Assembly (NCBI GenBank): GCA_002327445.1
Contig: DCWA01000032.1
Coordinates: forward strand, 136,226-192,867
Direction: 5' to 3'
Length of the DNA stretch: 56,642 nucleotides
From: Desulfobacteraceae bacterium UBA2174
GTDB lineage: Bacteria; Desulfobacterota; Desulfobacteria; Desulfobacterales; UBA2174
Numbering within the stretch: position 1 is the first letter of the stretch; each line of letters opens with the position of its first letter. A program made the position numbers and the translations under genes. Shown in pieces: positions 45,211 through 53,830 of the stretch. The notes under the pieces were generated by a model. That model was given only the letters and a program-made list of their open reading frames with translations, was not told the origin of the DNA and did not search any database.

Positions 45211-45424
45211 TGTCTGAACGAAAACCCCAGTTTTTCGGTAAAAAATTCGAAATCCGAATTTCGAAATCCGAAACAATGACCAAAACAGAAATGTTCCAAT
45301 GACCAAAACAATGAAATTTCAACAAGTTCCTTTTAGTCATTTTGTCATTTGGTATTCGAATTTGTTTCGAGTTTCGAGTTTCGATATTCGGATTTTGCCT
45401 GAATATGACTTTTCGTTCAGGCAC
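45210..45424. mobile_element. MITE-like foldback element with terminal inverted repeats
   Basis: Ends are GTGTCTGAACGAAAA (45210-45224) and, inverted, GTGCCTGAACGAAAA (45410-45424), 14 of 15 identical. The element is flanked by direct repeats TATCTA at 45204-45209 and 45425-45430, a likely target duplication. The interior is AT-rich, with TTCGAAA-type boxes arranged as a long imperfect palindrome. It carries no transposase. Confidence 0.7.
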
Positions 45425-45542
45425 TATCTAGGCCGCCGCCGCACGGTGTTTTTTTCCTCTTGGGTCCCTGTTGTCCCTTGAGTCCTTTTTGCCCTTTTCC
45501 CAACCCACTAAACCACCAACATGTTTGAAAGGAGGACAAGCG

Positions 45543-46448
45543 ATGAAAAAATTGAGCATTCTCTTGACGGCCGCGGTTCTCGCCGTGGCCCTGGTGGCAG
45601 GCCCGACGGCCGCCGCCGAAAAAAAGATGGTGGTGGGGTCGAAGAACTTCACCGAGCAGCGCATCCTGAGCGAAATCATGATCCAGTTGCTGCAGAAGCA
45701 CGGTTTCGAAACCGTGGACAAAACCGGTTTGGGCGGCACCCTGGTGGCCCGCACGGCGCTGGAAAACGGCCAGATCGATGTCTACATGGAGTACACCGGC
45801 ACGGCCCTGGTGACCATGCTCAAGGAAAAGGAGGTGATCACCGATCCCCGGGCCTGCTACGAGTTCGTCAAGAAGGCCGACCTGGAACGCAACGGTCTGG
45901 TTTGGCTGCCCATGATGCCCTTCAACAACACCTACTGCCTGTTGATGCGCGAGGATGATGCCGCCGCCAAGGGAATCAAGACCCTCTCGGATCTGTCGGC
46001 CTACGTCAAGCAGCACCCGGACGCCATCCGCTTCGGTACCAACGAGGAGTTCTACGCCCGGCCGGACGGCTACAAGCCGCTGCAGAAGAAATACGACTTC
46101 AAGTTTCCCCGCGACAAGATCATCAAGATGACGCCGGGGCTGCTTTACAAGGCCCTGAACGAGGGCGACATCGACGTGGCCATGGGCTTTGCCACCGACG
46201 GTCGCATCAAGGGCTTCGGCCTGGTGGTGCTGGAAGACGACCAGAACTATTTTCCGGTCTACAACCCGGCGCCGGTGGTCAAGAAGGAGACCGCCGAAAA
46301 GTACCCGGAATTGGCATCCATCTTCGCCCCTCTGGCCGACAAGCTGGACACCGAGACCATGACCGCCCTCAACTACGCCGTGGACGGCGAGCACCAGGCG
46401 GTCAAGGACGTGGTCTCCCGGTGGCTCAAGGAGGCGGGGTTGATCTGA
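45543..46448 (+). CDS. Betaine/choline ABC transporter substrate-binding protein (OpuCC/OsmF-like)
   Basis: 301 residues with a signal peptide (KKLSILLTAAVLAVALVAG, cleavage near AAA at ~26; no lipobox). The OpuAC-type domain starts VGSKNFTEQRILSEIM, then VDKTGLGGTLVARTAL and YMEYTGTALV, characteristic of osmolyte and quaternary amine binders. A periplasmic partner of the permease/ATPase genes upstream. GAAAGGAGG is its ribosome binding site. The foldback element separates it from the rest, which may affect expression. Confidence 0.92.
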   Translation: MKKLSILLTAAVLAVALVAGPTAAAEKKMVVGSKNFTEQRILSEIMIQLLQKHGFETVDKTGLGGTLVARTALENGQIDVYMEYTGTALVTMLKEKEVITDPRACYEFVKKADLERNGLVWLPMMPFNNTYCLLMREDDAAAKGIKTLSDLSAYVKQHPDAIRFGTNEEFYARPDGYKPLQKKYDFKFPRDKIIKMTPGLLYKALNEGDIDVAMGFATDGRIKGFGLVVLEDDQNYFPVYNPAPVVKKETAEKYPELASIFAPLADKLDTETMTALNYAVDGEHQAVKDVVSRWLKEAGLI

Positions 46449-46478
46449 CCGGCCACCGCCATGAACGGCACGACAAGA

Positions 46479-46510
46479 GCGGGGGAGCCGCCCGATGGCG
46501 GCGCCCCCGC
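46479..46510 (+). promoter_or_regulatory. Strong GC hairpin before the GlmS-like gene
   Basis: GCGGGGG-A-GCCGCC (46479-46492) pairs with GGCGGC-G-CCCCCGC (46497-46510) around the loop CGAT: 13 base pairs and a single A/G mismatch. It ends 8 bases before the AAGGAG of the next gene and has no T-run. It may act as a stabiliser, processing site or control element of the downstream gene. Confidence 0.6.
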
Positions 46511-46530
46511 CCTCATTCAAGGAGCATTGC

Positions 46531-49500
46531 ATGTGCGGCATCGTGGCCTATTTCGGCGGGGCCGGCAACCACCTGACCCGGGTGCTCACCGGGATGTCCG
46601 CCATCATCTACCGGGCCCCCGACAGTACCGGTCTCGGGCTCCACGGCGATGAGAACGAACCGATCCGCACCCGCAAGTCCCTCGGCGCGGTGGGCGAACT
46701 GGTGCGGGAGCTGGCCCGCAACCCGGCCTACCCGGACCGGGGGGCCAAGCTACTGGCCGCCTTGAATCCGTCGGCCACGGAGGAGACGCGGCTCGAGTGG
46801 CGCCGTGTCCTGCGCCGAATGGAAAGCCTCCCGCAGGCCGAGGCGGGAGCGGAAGGGCCGCCCGGCTACGACGACCTGGTCCGCCTGCCCCCGGAAACCG
46901 CCCGTCGCCTTTACCCCGGGGCCGGAGGCGAGCCCGGGGCCATGCCGGTTTTTCGGGCCGACACGCCGGAAGCCCTGGCCGACCTGGTGGATCACCTGGT
47001 GCGGGCCTACGACCTGTCACCGGTGGTGATCCAGAGCCTCTACCGCCGGGCCCTGGAAGCCACCCTGGTCGATTTCCCCGCTCCCGGGACCGTCGCCCCG
47101 GCGGACCTGCTCCATCTCTTCGAGCAAGTCCTGGAAGGCCTTTCGACCCCTCACACCCCTTCCCTCTGGGCGGAGACCGCCAGCCTGCACCCCGAGGCGT
47201 GGGAAGCCCTCTGGCGATTGATGGCCGTCTGCCCCCTGGCCGTCCCCGAGGACTATGATCGCGACGGGGTCCGCGGCGTGTTTCGGCTTTTGGATGGTGC
47301 CCTGCTGTCGCGCATTCCCGCGGACCCCGGGCTCCAGGAGCGGATGACCGCCCTGCTCCGGAGCCTCTGGCCGGAAGCGGCCTCCGCCGCCCCCCTGGCC
47401 TGGTACCAGTTCTACCAGATGGAAAGGGCCGCCAACCTCTTCGGGTGGGCCGCCTCGGCCGCCCTGCACGCCCTGCAGCAGGAAATGGTGCTTCCCGTAC
47501 TGGCCGCCGATCCGGACAGTGCCGCGGCGGCGACCGCCGTCATCCCGGGGGTCACCGATGCGCTGAGCCTGAGGCTGATCACCACCCCCATCATCGCCCA
47601 CGGCCGCTGGGCCCTCCAGTCGCCGGTGACCCTGGCCAACTGCCACCCCTTCCTCGATCAGACCCGCCAACGGGCCATCGCGGTCAACGGGCAGTTCGAT
47701 GCCGGCGTCGAAGCGCGGCTGAAGCGCTACCTGAAAAACGTCGCCGGCTTTTCTTTCCGCAGTGAAAACTCCGGCGAATACTTCTCCCTCCTCTGGGGAT
47801 ACTACTTCCAGATCCTGCGCCAGGAACAGCAGCGCTTCGAAGCGATCCGGGAGCAGACCGAGGAAGGGATGATCGACCTTTCCATCGGCAGCCAGGCCAT
47901 CGACTACCAGATTTATCACGCGGTGCACCAGCGCGACCAAGCCGACCTCGACGAGATGGCCTTTGTGGCCGCGGTGCGCCAGATGATGCAGCACGGGGGC
48001 CAAATCGCCGTCATCGGCCTGAGCCGCGTTTCTTCCCGGCGGCTCTACGTGGCCGCCAACAATCGGCCCATCTTCGTCGTGCGCCGCCAGGACAACCACG
48101 ACGTGATGGTGGTCTCGGACATCAACGCCGCCATCGGCCTCTTTCCCCAAAAGCTGATTTACACCCGCTGCCGGGAGCTGATGGAACTGGCCCGGGATCG
48201 TGAGCAGGCCATCGCGCGCATGCGTGGCGAAGGGGCGCCGCAGGCACGGATCGACGCCCTCCGGCACCGTTTCGACCGCGACGAAGACGCCCTGTGCCGC
48301 GATTTCGGCGTGGAGATCTTTCCCCTGGAAGGCGAGAACCACTTCGCCCGCATCGACACCGTGATGCACGGGGGAAAAATCCGCCGCGAGGTGTCTTTGG
48401 CCAATCTACAGCAGGAGCCGACCCGGGACATCGACCCCATTGTCACCACCCTCAAGCCGCCCCAGGTGCGACGGGACCTGTACGCCTCGCTGTTTGTTTC
48501 GCACCAGCGCGAAATTCCCGACCGTCTCGAGGATCTCCTGCGCACCTACCTGCCCCGGGAAGGGGAAAAACCGGAGCCGGGACTCAACCGAAAACTTTTC
48601 CAGCGGCGCTTCGGCCCCCGGTTCCAGAGCTTGCGCCGCATCGTGCTGGTGGGCTGCGGCACCTCCTTTCACATGGCTCTGGTGGCCCAAGACATTTTCC
48701 GGCGGCACCTGCCCCAACTGGAAACGGTGGCGGTGGATGCCACGGCATTCGATCTGCTGGCGCGCTCGTTGAGCCCGGAACGGGACCTGGCCATCCTGGT
48801 GAGTTGGTCCGGCACCACGGCGGAAATGGTGGAGCTGGCCAAGCTGCTGGTGCGGCGCAATATCGTCACCGCGGGGGTCACCGAGAAGAGATTCTCCGAC
48901 ATGGCCCTGGTGCTGGCCAAGAGCGGCGGGTTGATGTTGTGCCTCAGCGGGGAGGAGGTCACCGTGGCGGCGGTGAAGAGCGCCTTCAGCCTGGCCTTCA
49001 GCCTGGCGATCCTGGCGGTGTGGGTGGCCCGGGAAAGGGGGCGGTCCGAGGCCGCCCAATCCATGGAGGCCATCATGCGCCAGCTCCCCCACCAGATTCG
49101 CCAACTGCAAGCCGACGAGGCCATGCAAGCCTTTTGCGCCCGCATGGCCGCCGCCTACGGCGATACCTCCGCCTGCCTGGTCATCGACGCCGTGCACCGC
49201 GGCGGCACGGGGCGGGAAGCCGCCATGAAGTTGGAGGAAACCAGTTGGACCTCGGTGAGCCGGGCCGTGGATTTCCAGGACCTGCCCGGGGATGTGCGCG
49301 ATCTGATCAAGGCGCGTACCCTGGTACTGGTCAACGCCACCGGCCGGGGCCGCATCGCCGCGGCCCTGGAGACGATGCGACGACTTTACGAAGCGGATAT
49401 CGATTTCATCGCCGTCAGCTACGCCAGCCGGGAAAGCGGCCAGGTGGAACGCTTCAGCCGGGGGCGGGCGTTTTGGCTGCCCAAGATCCAGGACTGCTTC

Positions 49501-51060
49501 CAGCCGTTTCTCGACCTGGTGTTTCACTACGAATTGGCCTACCAGTACGGCATCAGCCACGGCCAAACCAGCGAAGGCTTCCCGCGCAACCGGGCCAAAT
49601 CGGTGACCGTCGCCCGCAGCCGCCCGGCCGATGCCCCTTCCCCCCAAGCCGCCGCCTCGGCCTTGCCGTCCCCGTCCCGCGTTGAACCGCGGGTGACAGC
49701 CGCCTCCCAAGGCGGTATCGGGGGGCCGGGGGCAGCAAGCGCGACGGCCCGTTATGTTGAAGACCTGCAGCGGATGGCGGGCGAACCCGAATGGCAGGGA
49801 AACGCCGGCATGAAAGCCCTACGGGAATCGCTGGACCCCGCGGGGTTGGCCCGGCGGCTATTCGACGATTTGCCCCCCGACGGCACCCTGCTCTTGGCGC
49901 CCACCGACCGCATGGCCCACGCAGCGGCCCTCTCCGCCGCCGCCCAATGGAAACCGTTTCTGCCCTGCGGACTGCGGGTGGAGCGGTTGGGCGGCTTGCG
50001 CGGCCGCCTCGTGCCCCAGACCCTGGTACTGGCCTGCGGCACGCGGGTGCCGGCGCCGGCCTTGCTGTCGCGCCTGCTGGACACGGCCGGGGTGCCGGCG
50101 GCCTGGATCGGGCCGGCGCCGGATCCGGCCCTGGAGCGTCGATTCAACGCTTCCGCCGGCATGCTGACCCTGCCCGAAACCGCCTCCCCGGCGGCGGCCG
50201 ACGCCCTTTACCTCGCATTTTGCCACCTGCTGGCGGCCGCCTGGCGGTCCAGGGACCCGAACCGGGGCAAAATCCTCTCGGATCACTTGCGGCTGCTCCC
50301 TGAAACCCTCCATGCGGTGCTCGCCGATGAGGCCCTGAAGGCTGGACTGGCCGAATGTTTCGAAGCCAACCACGCTTACGAGACCGCTTTTTACATCGGC
50401 CCGCCCGGCGGCAACGGGCTGTTGTGGGAGGACGCCTTTGCCTGCCACGGCCGCCTGGTGATGGTCCCCCATGTCTTCGGCGAAGCGGCCCACGGCCCCA
50501 TCGTCACGGTGGACGGCCGCGCGGCGCAAAAATTCATTCCCCTGGAAAAACGCGACATCATGGTGGCGGCCTACGGCAAGGAGACCGTGGCCCGCTGGGA
50601 GCGGGAATTTCTCGGCGGAATCGCCGTGGACGACTTCAACACGGTGGCCCAGCTTCCCGGGGGCCTGTTTCCGTCACCGTTCTTTGCCGAAGGGTGCTGG
50701 TACCTGCCGGTGCTGCGGCGAGACTACGACACCCGCCAGGACAACCTCATTTTGCTGGATGCCTCCAGTCAGCGCCATTTCAACCTCGCCCTGGACGAGT
50801 TGTCGGTGTTCGGTTGCCGCTATGCCCGGCTGGCCGTCATCATCCAGTCGGCCCTGGGCCGACGGGCGGAAATAGAAGCCTTGCAGGTCCAGCCGGTGAG
50901 CCATTTCATCCAGGTACCGGGCATCACCGCCCTCCAGGGCACCCTTTCCGAACTGCTCTTGCCCGTGGTGTCTCACCTGATGGCCATAACGGCGGCGGAT
51001 TTGTCCCATGGCAGACGCGACCGAGCACGCGCATGGCCAATGCCACGCAGCGAAAAATAA
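46531..51060 (+). CDS. Giant GlmS-like glutamine amidotransferase/SIS-domain protein
   Basis: 1509 residues against about 600 for GlmS. It starts MCGIVAYFGG with the class II amidotransferase nucleophile Cys2, then YRAPDSTGLGLHGDE, but the rest of the amidotransferase domain (H357GRWALQ, NCHPFLDQ, AVNGQFDAG) comes only after a ~300-residue helical insertion. Two SIS domains follow: IVLVGCGTSFHMALVAQD at ~705 and SWSGTTAEMVELAK at ~765, then CLVIDAVHRGGTGREAAMKLEE at ~890. A Pro/Ala-rich linker at ~1035-1070 leads to ~440 residues that I do not recognise. GlmS makes glucosamine 6-phosphate from fructose 6-phosphate and glutamine; whether this form does is unclear. The start is ATG 46531 after AAGGAG. 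Confidence 0.85.
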   Translation: MCGIVAYFGGAGNHLTRVLTGMSAIIYRAPDSTGLGLHGDENEPIRTRKSLGAVGELVRELARNPAYPDRGAKLLAALNPSATEETRLEWRRVLRRMESLPQAEAGAEGPPGYDDLVRLPPETARRLYPGAGGEPGAMPVFRADTPEALADLVDHLVRAYDLSPVVIQSLYRRALEATLVDFPAPGTVAPADLLHLFEQVLEGLSTPHTPSLWAETASLHPEAWEALWRLMAVCPLAVPEDYDRDGVRGVFRLLDGALLSRIPADPGLQERMTALLRSLWPEAASAAPLAWYQFYQMERAANLFGWAASAALHALQQEMVLPVLAADPDSAAAATAVIPGVTDALSLRLITTPIIAHGRWALQSPVTLANCHPFLDQTRQRAIAVNGQFDAGVEARLKRYLKNVAGFSFRSENSGEYFSLLWGYYFQILRQEQQRFEAIREQTEEGMIDLSIGSQAIDYQIYHAVHQRDQADLDEMAFVAAVRQMMQHGGQIAVIGLSRVSSRRLYVAANNRPIFVVRRQDNHDVMVVSDINAAIGLFPQKLIYTRCRELMELARDREQAIARMRGEGAPQARIDALRHRFDRDEDALCRDFGVEIFPLEGENHFARIDTVMHGGKIRREVSLANLQQEPTRDIDPIVTTLKPPQVRRDLYASLFVSHQREIPDRLEDLLRTYLPREGEKPEPGLNRKLFQRRFGPRFQSLRRIVLVGCGTSFHMALVAQDIFRRHLPQLETVAVDATAFDLLARSLSPERDLAILVSWSGTTAEMVELAKLLVRRNIVTAGVTEKRFSDMALVLAKSGGLMLCLSGEEVTVAAVKSAFSLAFSLAILAVWVARERGRSEAAQSMEAIMRQLPHQIRQLQADEAMQAFCARMAAAYGDTSACLVIDAVHRGGTGREAAMKLEETSWTSVSRAVDFQDLPGDVRDLIKARTLVLVNATGRGRIAAALETMRRLYEADIDFIAVSYASRESGQVERFSRGRAFWLPKIQDCFQPFLDLVFHYELAYQYGISHGQTSEGFPRNRAKSVTVARSRPADAPSPQAAASALPSPSRVEPRVTAASQGGIGGPGAASATARYVEDLQRMAGEPEWQGNAGMKALRESLDPAGLARRLFDDLPPDGTLLLAPTDRMAHAAALSAAAQWKPFLPCGLRVERLGGLRGRLVPQTLVLACGTRVPAPALLSRLLDTAGVPAAWIGPAPDPALERRFNASAGMLTLPETASPAAADALYLAFCHLLAAAWRSRDPNRGKILSDHLRLLPETLHAVLADEALKAGLAECFEANHAYETAFYIGPPGGNGLLWEDAFACHGRLVMVPHVFGEAAHGPIVTVDGRAAQKFIPLEKRDIMVAAYGKETVARWEREFLGGIAVDDFNTVAQLPGGLFPSPFFAEGCWYLPVLRRDYDTRQDNLILLDASSQRHFNLALDELSVFGCRYARLAVIIQSALGRRAEIEALQVQPVSHFIQVPGITALQGTLSELLLPVVSHLMAITAADLSHGRRDRARAWPMPRSEK

Positions 51061-51488
51061 CGGCAAACCCAAGGGATGCGGCGAACAAGCGGGGCAGCCT
51101 GGCAGAGACAAGAAATGGAGCGCCCCCCGGGAAACAGGATCCTGGCCACCGGACGCATTTTTGGTGGCAGGCATGCAATTTCTCGGAGGGCGAGAACCGA
51201 CACCCGGCAGTCAGCAGTCAGCGCCGCCGCCGGCCGCAGGTGCGGCCTGATTGATCGTAGAAGAAACTTTTACTTGAGCATGGGACGATTCACCTTTATG
51301 AGCATGGCTGTTTTTTGGAACGGTAGCAGTCAAGACCCTTTTATCACTGGAGCATCTTGCCCCTATGACAAGCATGGTTCCGGGCCGCCCATGATCAATG
51401 ATGAGGCATTCGCGCTCTCCGATACGAGAATCACACATGCGCCACCCCGGGCTGCCGTTCCTGTATCTCAATCAGGAGGCAGGTGATT
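51061..51488 (+). other. Non-coding leader of IS110-family element; bridge RNA candidate region
   Basis: 428 bases without a convincing gene. The half nearest the transposase (about 51250-51480) has recurrent AGCATGG boxes (51287-51293, 51301-51307, 51371-51377). IS110-family elements are known to encode a structured bridge RNA in the non-coding end next to the transposase, and this is where it would lie. The RNA fold and ends cannot be set by eye. Confidence 0.4.
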
Positions 51489-52915
51489 ATGTCCCGAAAA
51501 AACAAGAAGATGTCAAACAAGGTCCGAAGCCACTCGGATCGGTCGCTCAAGGCGATTCAGCCCAATGCCGCCGGCATTGATCCGGGCTCCAAAGAGCACT
51601 GGGTTGCAGGCCCACCAGGTGATGACGACAAGCCGAATGTCAAATGCTTCGCCACCACGACCCCGGAACTAAACCGTCTGGCCGACTGGCTCCAGGAGCA
51701 GGGCGTTGAAACCGTGGCAATGGAAAGCACCGGCGTATACTGGATCCCGTTGTTCGAGGTTCTCGACAGCCGCGGCTTTCAAGTGGTGCTGGTCAATGCC
51801 CGGCAGATCAGCAACTTGCCGGGCCGCAAGACCGACATCCTCGACTGCCAGTGGATTCAATTGCTGCACGCCTGCGGGTTGCTCCGTGGCTCCTTTCGGC
51901 CTTCGGACGACATTTGCCGTCTGAGGGCGCTGATCCGCGAACGCAGCACGATGGTCGATGAACGCGCAGACTGGATTCGGCGGATGCAAAAGTACCTGGA
52001 TCAAATGAACATCCGTGTCCATCGGGCCGTTTCCGACATCACGGGGCTGACGGGCATGGCGATCATTCGCGCAATTGTTGACGGCGAGCGCAATCCCTAT
52101 GCGCTGGCCAAGCTTCGTGATCGGCGTTGCCGCAAATCCGGGCAGCAAATCGCCGAAGAGCTCACCGGCAACTGGCGTCCGGAACATTTGTTCAACCTTG
52201 GTCAGGCTCTGACGATGTACGATCAACTCAGCGCGGCCATTGGCGATTATGACAACGAGATTCTATCATGTATCGGGCAGCTGCAGCCCGATGACGCCGA
52301 TGACACACCCCTGCCCCCTCACGGTTCAAAAACAAAAGCGCGCAACATTGCCCGACGAGGCCAGGAACCTTTGCGTCAAGCCCTTTATCAGTTGTCCGGC
52401 GTCGACCTTACCGCCATCGATGGGGTTTCGGTGGATACGGCCGCAGTGATCATCAGCGAAATCGGACTCGATTACAGCTGCTTCCCACATGAAAAGCATT
52501 TTATATCCTATCTGCGGCTTGCCCCCAACCTGGCAATAAGCGGCGGCAAGAAGATAGCCAAAAGATTCAAAGCCACGACCTGCACTCGCGTAACATCTGC
52601 GCTGAGGATGGCGGCATTGACACTGCGCAATTCCAAAACAGCGCTCGGTGGGTTTTATCGCCGCGTGGCTTATCGCAAAGGCGCTTCGGTTGCGGTGTTC
52701 GCCACCGCTCGAAAACTGGCCCAATTGATCTACCGATTGGTCTGCTACGGCCAAACCTATGTCGATGAGGGCGCTCAGGCATATGAAGCTCGGTTTAATC
52801 AGCGACGACTCATCCATTACACCCATGCCTTGAAAAATATGGGCTTTAGGGTCGAGCCGATGACAGAGTTTGAGGCTGTGCCAACATGAAGTTTCATATT
52901 AAGGAAGCTGTAAAA
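51250..52915 (+). mobile_element. IS110-family insertion element (approximate ends)
   Basis: Defined by the transposase at 51489-52889 and its leader. IS110 elements lack clear terminal inverted repeats, and no target duplication was visible, so the borders are estimates. It is inserted between the GlmS-like gene and an AbrB-like gene. Confidence 0.5.
51489..52889 (+). CDS. IS110-family transposase (DEDD)
   Basis: 466 residues, full length. The N-terminal RuvC-like DEDD domain is intact: D31 (AGIDPGSKEHW), E79 (AMESTGVYW), D116 and D119 (GRKTDILDCQWI). The C-terminal Transposase_20 domain has GVSVDTAAVIISEIG and S351 in NLAISGGKK, matching the serine nucleophile of bridge-RNA-guided IS110 recombinases. 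The start is ATG 51489, 9 bases after AGGAGG. Lower GC than the neighbouring genes, consistent with recent arrival. Confidence 0.94.
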   Translation: MSRKNKKMSNKVRSHSDRSLKAIQPNAAGIDPGSKEHWVAGPPGDDDKPNVKCFATTTPELNRLADWLQEQGVETVAMESTGVYWIPLFEVLDSRGFQVVLVNARQISNLPGRKTDILDCQWIQLLHACGLLRGSFRPSDDICRLRALIRERSTMVDERADWIRRMQKYLDQMNIRVHRAVSDITGLTGMAIIRAIVDGERNPYALAKLRDRRCRKSGQQIAEELTGNWRPEHLFNLGQALTMYDQLSAAIGDYDNEILSCIGQLQPDDADDTPLPPHGSKTKARNIARRGQEPLRQALYQLSGVDLTAIDGVSVDTAAVIISEIGLDYSCFPHEKHFISYLRLAPNLAISGGKKIAKRFKATTCTRVTSALRMAALTLRNSKTALGGFYRRVAYRKGASVAVFATARKLAQLIYRLVCYGQTYVDEGAQAYEARFNQRRLIHYTHALKNMGFRVEPMTEFEAVPT

Positions 52916-52922
52916 AGCGCTT

Positions 52923-53252
52923 TCATTTCTTTTTCAAAGACAGGCCCACCGCGGATTTGCGCACTTCGAAGACATCATCGACCTTGAATCCGAACTCTTC
53001 GACCAATTCCTTGGAGATGATCAGGCTGCCACGCTTGTTGATGTTGATCCGGTTGTCCAGCGGCTTGGATTTCTTGCCGCGGCCAGACATCAGGATAGGA
53101 GCCTGACCGGTTTCCATCAAGGCATTGGCATAGGCGACCTTGAGCTGGGTCGAGGTCTTGAAGCCGAATTTTTCCATGATCTGGGTTTGGGGAGCTTTCT
53201 CCTTGATCATTTCAATCAATGCAGCGTTGTCGATAGCGATTTTTGGGGGCAT
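52923..53252 (-). CDS. AbrB/SpoVT-type DNA-binding protein
   Basis: 109 residues. The N-terminal ~60 residues look helical (ALIEMIKEKAPQTQIMEKFG, HTH-like); the C-terminal segment RININKRGSLIISKELVEEF followed by VDDVFEVRKS is a swapped-hairpin AbrB domain. It could be a transcription factor or an antitoxin, but no toxin gene is adjacent. The start is ATG 53252 after AAAGGAG; the frame extends 13 codons upstream. It lies 33 bases from the transposase stop on the opposite strand. Confidence 0.75.
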   Translation of the reverse strand: MPPKIAIDNAALIEMIKEKAPQTQIMEKFGFKTSTQLKVAYANALMETGQAPILMSGRGKKSKPLDNRININKRGSLIISKELVEEFGFKVDDVFEVRKSAVGLSLKKK

Positions 53253-53626
53253 TCCATTCTCCTTTTCCAAGTTTGAATTCAATCCAACCAACAGGTTTTT
53301 TTTTGGGCATACACCGAGTTTTGAATAATTTCAAGGCAAAAATAAACATTCCGGCTTCTTGATTTGCGATTATTTGAAACTTGAAACCTGTTCTGTGGTT
53401 TTTTTATCCTGCTTCGGTCCCTTTGAACCTGAACCCTCGAATGCAAACAGGGTAAATTGATCTATTCGTAAAAATTTATTTTCAACCACAGAGGCCACAG
53501 AGAGTCACAGAGAATAACATTAAATATCAATAAGTTGTTACCTCCGTACTCGCTGTGTACTCGGTGGTGATTTGTGACTATTTATCAACTTTTCTATATT
53601 GCTGTCATTCTCAACCCACTTTCCAA
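53253..53626. other. AT-rich gap with CACAGAG repeat remnant
   Basis: No gene seen. A segment rich in CACAGAG units at about 53485-53515, followed by GTGTACTCGGTGGTG-like sequence, belongs to the same family as the CACAGAG stretch in the repeat at 21586-21906. Confidence 0.5.
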
Positions 53627-53752
53627 TGTCATTCCGAGCGCCAGCGGGGAATCCGCAGTTGGGAATACGGCGGAAAATGGCGGCAGATTCGGAAGAGATC
53701 CCTCGTCGCAAGCTCCTCGGGATGACAAAAAGGAGCGCTCCTCGGGATGACA
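53627..53752 (+). repeat. Dispersed repeat, CTCGGGATGACA type, third copy
   Basis: Begins TGTCATTCCGAGCGCCAGCG and ends CTCGGGATGACA, with AAGAGATCCCTCGTCGCA inside. The same element as 7781-7879 and 7891-8040, about 46 kb away. Confidence 0.8.
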
Positions 53753-53762
53753 AGCAGGCTCC

Positions 53763-53795
53763 AAAAAACAAAAACCCCGCCTTTATCGGGCGGGG
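53763..53795 (-). terminator. Intrinsic terminator of the polysaccharide export gene
   Basis: On the minus strand CCCCGCC and GGCGGGG form a 7-bp stem (53795-53789 and 53781-53775) with a 7-base loop, followed by a T-rich run (complement of 53763-53774). It lies 35 bases after the stop of the wza-like gene. Confidence 0.85.
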
Positions 53796-53830
53796 CCTTG
53801 TCGACCAATCCGGCTCAAAACATCCAGCGG

